Assembly (NCBI GenBank): GCA_021234155.1
Contig: JAJEKV010000192.1
Span: forward strand, 207,001-271,000
Direction of reading: 5' to 3'
Length of the DNA: 64,000 nt
Origin: Isoetes taiwanensis
Taxonomy: Eukaryota > Streptophyta > Lycopodiopsida > Isoetales > Isoetaceae
In this document: positions 57,242 through 64,000 of the stretch, piece after piece
Position numbering within the stretch: position 1 is the first letter of the stretch
How the letters are laid out: the number at the start of each line of letters is the position of its first letter
Made by a program: the position numbers and the translations under genes
The notes under the pieces: model-generated
Databases searched by the model: none
What the model was told of the DNA's origin: nothing
The model's input: only the letters and a program-made list of their open reading frames with translations

Positions 57242-60200
57242 CTAGGCATAATGAATAGCATCTAAATTTTCATACCTTGAAGGATCGGAAGGATTAGGCC
57301 GCCAACGCTTAGTCAAGCAGTCTTTGTAGTCCCCTCCAGTAGGCTTCCACCACGATACAAAAATATGGCCAAAATATGTAGATTCTGGATCAAGAACAGC
57401 ATTCTCCTCTGCATATCCTAACCAAGTGGCAGTGTTATCATCTCCAGGTCTGACTAGAACAAACATACCCTTTGTCACATGTACGTGAGGATCAAACTCT
57501 TCAAGAGGCAACACCGGGCGCCATCCGGCGGGCCACAATAAGATGGTAAAGGTCGTGTGACCAAGGCAGATACGTCGACCTCTGGAACAAATGCTGTTTG
57601 TTCTAGAGGAGCTTGTCTTGTTTGTGGCCAAAATGCATCATTTTGAGGATGTCCTGGAGCAACATCCTCCAAAGAGATAAGAAGCTGGCTCCAATACTCA
57701 ACACTTGCCGTGTATTGCCTTGCAAACAAGCTACTTTCTTGATTCTTACATATGTCCTTCCATAGGGAGATGTATTTGTTGATGCTATCCTTCAACCCTG
57801 GAAGATCCTTCAATGTTGGTCTAGGAGGAATATTTTGTGGCACACCACTTGGTAGCATTGGCTGACCATGTTCATCCTCTTTCCACATTCTAACTCCCCG
57901 GAGAATCTGGCTGAAGCCACTCTTTATGTGTAGGGCGATTTTTGTATTGCATAACAGCCAATCTCCCCGCCATCTTAAATTTGAAGAGCAATGGTTCAGT
58001 ATGCCCAACCAGGCGTTGGCCCTTATCAGGGATGAATCCCTTCACAAAAGCCTTCCAATTTGGAACTTCATCAATAAAGTATGGAATTGGAGATTTTGCA
58101 TTGCACTTGCTGAACAAGTAAAGTAGCTCTGGTAGTGTCAAAGCATCCGATGAACTCATCAAGGTTGAAAATTTTCCAAATAAAGCATCAATATCATCAT
58201 GGGTGTGGCCGACCATCATAAAGCCCACTTGGATCTCATCAAAGACCTTAAGCCAAGTCAAATAAGATAAGTATGAGAAGACATACCTATTTTTGTTTTG
58301 CCCTGATGCATTATCAAGTTGCAAATAGAGATTTCGGGGGAGAGGGTTGAACACCTCAGGATTCGTTGTAGTTGAAGCATTTGGCAATACTTCTGCCATA
58401 GAAGCAAGTTTGTTCTTCAAAGGATTGGTATCCTTGACTGCTTGCATCCATTTGCAATCTGCAGGCTTACTTCCACATAAGTCACCTATCTTGTCCTCTT
58501 GTACCAATTCCAAGTCATGCAATATCCTAGAAAGTGAACCAATGTGGAAGTTCGAATCATCTTTCCATAAATCAAGTGAGAAATGACCATAGGCACGACC
58601 ACCATGCCCATGAGTCAGAGCTCCTGTCAAACTGCTCTTCAAGCGATCACCTCTCCATACAGATTTTGCTAGATGATGACTTCTAGGCACTAAAGTCTTA
58701 ACCTGATCCATCTTATCATGTATTATACATAGATGATTTTCTGGAGACCGCTGTGACAATGCTCTCCAATGCCAATATTGACTTCTGCAAGAACGTTGCT
58801 CTAGCATATGAGCCCGACGTTGAATTGCAAGATTTCGTCTCTCTCTTGTATCTTTTGTTTTTTCCAGCTTTTGCTTAATCACCACGCAGATGTTGCATTT
58901 AGAGAAGGCTGTATTTTTTGCAATGCTAACATCTGGAAATTCCCTTTTCCATATACTATAAAAGGAGTTCAAGGCTACAGTTGTTCTTGTAAGCTCTTCA
59001 ACGACTGCACCAACTTCTTTATGTATAAGCTTCTTATTAAGAATGGAAGGAAGCTTGCGTACGTTTTCTCTTACATCATCTCTACCTCTTTTGCTCCTAT
59101 GGGGAATACTTTCAGCATTCTCCTGAATGAATCTGTCTAGCACACATTCGGTGGCCAGTGTAGTGGATCTAGGCTTCTTAGAGCCAGTATTACCATGTTC
59201 AGCTACCTTTGCACCTGCTTTAAATCTGTTTCTCCAATTGTAAAATGTTGACTGACTGATACCTAAAGCCATGCGCCACCCAGCCAGACAGAATTCCATC
59301 CCCTTGAGCACTACCCTGTCCTCTCCTTCTCCTGTGTAAGTCACACTCAGCACGTCAAAAAAAAAGGTAACCCTTGCATTGTATGGTTGGGATAAAAATT
59401 CTTTTCTTAATTCACGTACTTGATGCTTGGTAAGTTTCTTGTTGCAAGTATTTTTGCAGCAGCTTGACTTCATGAACTTATTGATTGAAGTTGTGGAGCA
59501 TAGCCTTTCCTCTTTGCTTTTCCCCTTGGGCTCTCTTGGAATCCTATGTGTGTAAGTATACTTCCTCTTTCGTTTGAATTGAGCCTGAATGTTGTCCTCA
59601 AATGATTCTAGCTCTATATCCTCATTTTCTTTAGCTTCTCGAGCTTGCAGATGTTGTGAGACAGTCCTTCCATCCAGCAGCATCACATCGCTATTTTCCC
59701 ACCGAACAAGTGCATTCTCACTTGGCCTTTCTGCACAAGCATGACATCTCAGATCCTCTTTCATTAGTTCTGGAAGCACCTTTCCAACACAAAGGCCAAC
59801 CTTTGTGTCTCCTAAGAATTCATCATCAACAAAGATCCCGAGGATCATCAATAGAATTATAGCTTCTGCATATTTAGTTCTAGTACAAGAATGGAGAATG
59901 TGGCACTGCATTTCCAAGAGTTCTGTTCTTGAGTAACTAGGTGGTGGCTCATCATCATCTGATGGTATTCTGCGAGCAAACCGAGTAGCTAAATCCACTG
60001 ATGGATCAATCTCTTCATCTGCATCTGATACTGCCTCCACAGATTCTATGTATGAGTTGTATGAGGTAGGTGTCCCCATGTCTCGATCTTGGTGTCTCAT
60101 CATGGGTCGTGCATCAATGCCATGAAAACGATATCGCCGAGGCCATTCGATGAATGTGCCCACACTCTGCAATATTATCCGCACACCGCACATGCAATCG

Positions 60201-60640
60201 GAAGCACCCGAAGTTGGCACCACAAAATTTCTGGAATCTTGCACAACCACGCTCGCATCCACATCCTTCCCATGGATGCTACTTCTATTCACCAATGACC
60301 TCTCGCCAACAACAACATTGTCATCAAAGATAAGTTCACCAAGTTCTCCGTGGTTGCTCATTGGTCGAGATGAAGGAGAACTGGGTGATGACGATGTAGA
60401 GGAACTACTAGGCGGGGTTGGGGGTTTCCGTCTCGGATGATGATACAGTGAAGCATCCGACGATTCTCACGCCACGCCTAGGCCATTCGATAAATGTGCC
60501 TACGGCCAAAGAACGTTATCCGCTTTTGCACATGGAATGGGAAGCACATGGGATGGAATTATGGCTTCAGTAACCTCCACGACGACGTTCTTAAAGTAGT
60601 CAATGCTCTTTCCATGTAGGTGCCCTCTATGCGCCTTCAT
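57242..60640 (-). CDS. Element X gene A, copy 2: DUF7869-type putative DDE transposase
   Basis: One long open frame (60361-57890, 823 codons) flanked by further coding sequence: upstream in another frame to an ATG near 60640, downstream to the stop at 57242, about 1,100 residues in all. Domains, counted from 60361: Ser/Asp-rich N-terminus; a Cys-rich segment (CCKNTCNKKLT); a helix-turn-helix LGISQSTFYNWRNRFKAG (about 362-380); FSKCNICVVIK; then the DUF7869 core with HDKMDQVKTLVPR (about 545), LQLDNASGQNKNRY (about 680) and VGHTHDDIDALFG (about 717). The three acidic positions and RNase-H-like order suggest a DDE transposase. The last ~130 residues (GMFVLVRPGDD, TWLGYAEE, FVSWWKP) resemble a BAH/SH3-like module. 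Frame breaks at about 57895, 57640 and 60370-60500 are probably at least partly sequencing error, since copy 1 is in frame across the first. Confidence 0.75.
60120..60560 (-). repeat. Internal duplication in the gene A N-terminal region
   Basis: Two stretches encode the same pattern. One reads VVVQDSRNFVVP ... VGTFIEWPRRYRF (about 60280-60125); the other reads VVVEVTEAIIP ... VGTFIEWPRRGV (about 60590-60470). DNA similarity is visible around AGGCCATTCGATGAATGTGCC. A Ser/Pro-rich linker separates them. Copy 1 has both (about 27830 and 28170). Confidence 0.65.
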
Positions 60641-60763
60641 GCCCCCTAGCAACAACCACGTCCCCACGGAGGAAGTTCTCGCAAGGTCCTTTTCCCCGCA
60701 AGCATGCAATGACACACATTGTTAGAAACCCCGCGAAATGAGCATAAAATATTCACAAAAGCA
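60641..60763. other. Gene A 5' region, possible further coding sequence
   Basis: The minus-strand frame stays open to 60715 without an ATG upstream of about 60640, so an upstream exon is possible. Confidence 0.35.
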
Positions 60764-60925
60764 GACAAATGGCGCGGGTAAGCCCATTTGTTCAAAATAG
60801 CGCACCGCCATTTTGCCACAAAATAGCGCAGCCGCGCCATTTGAGTAAATAGCGCGGATGCGCTATTTAGAGACAAATGGCGCGGCTGCGCTATTTGATC
60901 TAATGGCGCACCAGCGCCATTTGGC
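60764..60925. repeat. Palindromic AAATGGCGC array, copy 2
   Basis: Five short inverted repeats alternate AAATGGCGC..GCGCCATTT and AAATAGCGC..GCGCTATTT, with loops of 4-6 bases, on the upstream side of gene A. Same layout as 28440-28630. Confidence 0.8.
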
Positions 60926-60949
60926 TTTCTTAGGAACAAAACAGGAAAA

Positions 60950-61240
60950 CTTAGGACAGCAGATTACACAGTACAGATTACTACAGCTTACTACATATAA
61001 CTACAGGATACAACAGATTACTGAAGATTACAGATTACACATTAGTAGAGATTACTACAGACTACAAGATTATTACAGATTGTTACAGACATCGCATATT
61101 ACAAAGACACTACGATTATTTCCCTCGGATTGTTACAAAGTTACTACAGATTACTACAGGGTAGAAACATTATTCTGCACTTATAGGAGAAATTGCTGAC
61201 AGTAAAACTAAAACAGAACAGTCACTAACCTTGGGATCAT
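60950..61240. repeat. ATTACAGATTACTACAG-type repeats, copy 2
   Basis: Loosely repeated GATTACTACAG units (60958-61165) lie in the presumed gene A intron 1. A donor-like AAG/GTTAGTGACTG boundary is on the minus strand near 61232. Confidence 0.6.
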
Positions 61241-61269
61241 TGTAGATCGAGAATCTGCCATTGAAAGAA

Positions 61270-61480
61270 GGGAAGAGCCTTGAATCAAGTAGGCGCCTGC
61301 TAACCAAGTGAAGCGCCTGCTATGAAATGAAGAAGCGCCTGCTAATCAAGTGAAGCGCCTGCTATGAAATGAAGAAGCGCCTGCTAACCAAGTGAAGCGC
61401 CTGCTATCAAATGAAGAAGCGCCTGCTATGAAATGAAGAAGCGCCTGCTATGAAATGAAGAAGCGCGCGAACCAACTAAA
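61270..61480. repeat. GCGCCTGCT minisatellite, copy 2
   Basis: At least nine units of 20-22 bp alternate GCGCCTGCTATGAAATGAAG with GCGCCTGCTAACCAAGTG. They lie in the presumed 5' leader of gene A. Confidence 0.75.
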
Positions 61481-62100
61481 GCCATTAACCGGCGGTAGCG
61501 CCCAAAGAAGCGCCTGCTGAACCAGTGCCTAAGGCGGAATAGACGTCTGACTTGGCGGCCAAGTCCTCTAAGGCGCAAGTACCTGCGGATGTTGAAGCGA
61601 GGACGGGGAGCGTAAAATCGCAACCTGCGAATACGAGGACGAAAGCGCCTTCTGTTTACCATATCTGTACCCGCAGATTTTATAAACGGCTTTGAGACAG
61701 GGACTGGCACAATATATGCGAAAAGTGGCGGGGAATTCAAATTTTAAAATTCGTGGCGGACGGGCGGGGAATTCAAATTTTAGAATTCAATTGGCGGACG
61801 GGCGGGAAATTCAAATTCAAAATTTAAAATTTAAGTGATTGGACGGGCGGAAGGGTGGGCGGGCGGATTGGGGCGGCCAAATCTGTCAACCATTTATTTC
61901 GGCGGGTTTATTTTCTCTCATTTCATTTCATCCGCCCGACTATCGGTGCCTTCCCCGGCGCCCGGCCAAATACGGCGCCTTCCGCCTTCTCTCTCTAGCG
62001 CCTTCCGCTTTCTCTCTCTAGCGCCGGTAAGCGCCTGTTGATCCGGGAGCTCGAGGAAAAAAGGTGGAGTAAATTTCTACGGTCCTGTCGTCGTTACATG
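61480..62100. promoter_or_regulatory. Shared divergent promoter/leader region of genes A and B, copy 2
   Basis: Head-to-head genes share this interval. It holds GGCGGGGAATTCAAATTT repeats, the GACGGGCGG run and duplicated CTCTCTCTAGCGCCTTCCG leader motifs ahead of gene B exon 1. A TATAAA-like motif in CAGATTTTATAAACGGC (61674-61690) precedes the gene B leader and could be its TATA box. Promoter function is inferred from position. Confidence 0.45.
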
Positions 62101-62113
62101 CGATCGCATATCT

Positions 62114-62130
62114 GATAGCCTCGGGTTCGG
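62114..62130 (+). pseudogene. Gene B exon 1, copy 2 (start codon lost)
   Basis: ATAGCCTCGGGTTCGG/GTTAGT matches copy 1 except that ATG is ATA. The donor is intact. Either the start is mutated here or this is a base-call error. Confidence 0.5.
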
Positions 62131-62760
62131 GTTAGTTAAATCTTGTTTTTTAAAATTCATTTTTTCATGGTCATGGGTATTGAAATAAGCCTTGGCCGTA
62201 TTTGTTTCATGTAGCCAGGTGTCTAGGATAGTTAGTTTCTGTGGTTCCGTCTGAAAGAAATAGCGCGACCGCGCTGTTTCATGTAGCCAGGTGTCTAGGA
62301 TAGAGTTTTTGTGGTTCCGTTTTGGGCTGTGTTAGTTTTGTAGTTTGTTTAGATCAGATGTAGTGTAATGTAAATGGCGCCGCTGCGCCATTTCCATGCA
62401 AATGGCGCCGCTGCACCATTTCTCGACTGGCCAGTCGCCTCTCCCTCAGCTTGCCAACAATCTAGAAAGTACAGGCCTTATTATCGACTCGCGCGTCGAG
62501 AATGCCTCGACTCGCGAAGCGAGAATAGGGAGTGTACACTCTGGATTGTTGGCTGGCTGAGGATACCCCTTCGCCGGTCGGCAAATGGCCTGGGCCATTT
62601 GCATGGAAATGGCGCCGCTGCGCCATTTCTCGACTGGCAAATGGCGTAGCAGCGCCATTTCGATACAAATGGCACCGCTGCGCCATTTCCATGCAAATGG
62701 CGTAGTGGGTTGGGTTTGGGTTTCATGATTTGATTGTTGATTTGTTGTTTTCTTGTGCAG
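62130..62760. other. Gene B intron 1 with palindromes, copy 2
   Basis: Ends TTCTTGTGCAG. A palindrome cluster at 62370-62705 contains about six AAATGGCGC/GCGCCATTT units flanking the GACTCGCGCGTCGAGAATGC palindrome. It matches 29822-30448. Confidence 0.7.
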
Positions 62761-64000
62761 CTTCGTTGTCCAAGGCCCAAAACGTAGTGACGGAGAAGAC
62801 CGTGGTCATGGCTGGAAGGCCATGGTGCATGGAAATTGTCAGGGCAATTCCCTTGGAGGAAGGGGTCGACCCCACAAAGGGGGACAAGAGGAGAGAACTT
62901 TGCCTCCTCACAAAGTCAAGAAGTGGTGAGCAAGACGTTGTGATGCAGCTTGGCATCATTGTCAACATGCGGGAGGTGAAAAAGCAGGGAAGATTAGACT
63001 TCCTTGGTTGCACAGTGGAGGATCCCGTGAATGTCAGCATTGACCTGTACTGCATGGACTGGCAGTTTTACGATCCACAGATGATGGAATCCAGCATCAA
63101 GGACCAGACAGTCTCTGCCAAAAGAAAAGGCTGGCCGTTGCCTTCATACGAAAACAGAGAGGCAGCTGGTATTAATGGCACGATCGAGCTACTTAGAGGA
63201 TTTGGCATTCTCCGTTCAGCTATGGACGGATCAAAGAACTCTGTGTCACATATTGTCAGAGCCAAGACCTCTTGTAATATGCCTGCTCTAATGGACAGCA
63301 CTTGGCTTCGACAGGAGATTTCAAGGAAAAGGCCAAACCTTAGGCAAACCAAGCCAAGGGAAGAAAAAGACAAACCAAAGGAAGTCCAAATGGAAGGGAC
63401 AGAGCATGAGGAAGAGAATCAAAAGAAAGACGAAGAAAATGCCAGGTCTCCTCCCAAGTCAGCTCCCAAGTCTCCTCCTATCAGGATCGGTTCTCCTATC
63501 AAGTCCCCGGCCAAACAGGATTCAGAGAGAACCATTAGTGATACTAAATCCTCCCCACATCGGAGAGGTAAAGGCACTGCATCGACGGCTGATAGCATTC
63601 CGCCTAAAAGGAAGAGGGAAACAAAGAAGGAGATGAGGGTCAGAAAGCAGAAGAAAATGGAAAGTTTGGAGGTGCCTTCGGAACTGAAGATGGACCGTGA
63701 TGCCGAGGAGGAGTTGGCAGAAGAAACTCTAAAAAAAATACAGCAGCACAGTCACATGTTTCCTCTAGGTGTGACATATATCAGAAAAATATCCATCTGG
63801 GATATGGAAGAGGCACCTCCTAACATGACAGCACGAGTTGTAAATCCTGAACATGTTAATTTGCTGAAGATCCCCATCCAGTCTTCACGCCGGCAGATGT
63901 GGTGCCCTTTGATCCAGATACAAAGTAGCTAGTACCATGGTCACAAGAATCTGACCTGGCTGGTATGAGGTTCTACATCATCAATGGCAACCATTCTGTC
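62761..64000 (+). CDS. Element X gene B exon 2, copy 2 (partial): N-terminal region plus start of ParB-like domain
   Basis: Open from the acceptor at 62761 to 63932. Order: unrecognised conserved block (MAGRPWCMEIVRAIPLEEGV ... DLYCMDWQFYDPQMM), a TIELLRGFGILRSAMDGSKN segment, a charged Lys/Glu/Pro linker with nuclear-localisation-like KRKRETKKEMRVRKQKK (63600-63655), then LGVTYIRKISIWDMEEAPPN (63764 on) and VNPEHVNLLKIPIQS. A frame break near 63890 moves the continuation ADVVPFDPDTK ... GMRFYIINGNHSV to another frame, up to the window end. The ISIWDMEEAPPN / NPEHVNLLKIPI / INGNHS sequence is what suggests a ParB-like fold; no search was run. The methyltransferase exon lies beyond the window and is seen only in copy 1. 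Confidence 0.65.

Larger units (their letters stand above)
55451..64000. mobile_element. Element X copy 2 (left end to window edge)
   Basis: Left terminal inverted repeat GCAGAGTTTCATTAAAGTT. Contents in order: AT-rich repeats, gene A (minus), shared divergent 5' region, gene B exon 1 (start lost), intron 1 and exon 2, then the window ends. Adding the part of copy 1 from the gene B exon 2 start to the right end (3.7 kb) to the part here up to the same point (7.3 kb) gives a full length of about 11 kb. Confidence 0.75.

Noticed and set aside
57890-60361. Gene A as a host gene
   Set aside because: It lies between transposon terminal repeats, is duplicated with them, and is head-to-head with gene B in both copies.
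61270-61480. Minisatellite considered as a repeat-protein gene
   Set aside because: The 20-22-bp period is not a multiple of three, and the tract lies in the presumed 5' leader of gene A.

Overview
This is plant nuclear DNA made almost entirely of transposable elements nested in one another. I found no intact host gene. The only host-derived coding sequence I recognise is three broken gene fragments, each carried inside a Helitron: arogenate dehydratase, alpha-tubulin and an auxilin-like J-domain. Initiator-tRNA-primed Copia, CACTA elements, two LINE lineages, MITEs and Helitrons all point to a land plant. The density of nesting and the kind of DNA transposon present suggest a very large genome such as a homosporous fern; that assignment is inference only.

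Layout. 1-4.9 kb: a 550-bp foldback element, GC-rich direct repeats and old retroelement scraps. 4.9-17.65 kb: a minus-strand LINE (called LINE-minus) with an 18-bp target-site duplication, split by a 6.4-kb CACTA element (5045-11483). That CACTA carries Helitron-1 (arogenate dehydratase fragment) and a small LTR element. 17.7-23.4 kb: a dead Copia element, with Helitron-3 (tubulin fragment) in its presumed 5' LTR and a 557-bp MITE in gag. 23.4-24.5 kb: a 5'-truncated plus-strand LINE (LINE-plus). 24.5-25.3 kb: a CACTA right end and a LINE-minus 3' piece. 25.3-34.15 kb: the left-truncated first copy of a large DNA transposon, here called Element X. 34.15-49.35 kb: tails of the foldback element and LINE-plus, a CACTA right end, then LINE-minus split by an 8.9-kb CACTA-like element (36682-45596) that holds a 500-bp tandem array. 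49.35-54.96 kb: a second Copia copy, split by Helitron-2 (J-domain fragment), then LINE-plus. 54.96-64 kb: the foldback element and, inside it, the second copy of Element X, which runs off the window.

Element X is the most interesting object. Combining its two copies gives about 11 kb, with terminal inverted repeats beginning GCAGAGTTTCATTAAAGTT. It has two divergent genes. Gene A (minus) is a DUF7869-type protein of about 1,100 residues with a helix-turn-helix and a DDE-like acidic core, probably the transposase. Gene B (plus, at least three exons) appears to join a ParB-like domain to an N6/N4 DNA-methyltransferase-like domain whose catalytic motif looks lost. Short GC-rich palindromes (AAATGGCGC arms) cluster between the genes, in both gene B introns and near the right end, and could be binding sites for the element's own proteins.

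Two cautions apply. The window contains a higher-order duplication with a period of about 32.3 kb. The copies also differ mostly at CAG/CTG (CHG) sites by small indels or CNG-to-CCG changes, which looks like base-calling error at methylated cytosines. Many apparent frameshifts may therefore not be real.
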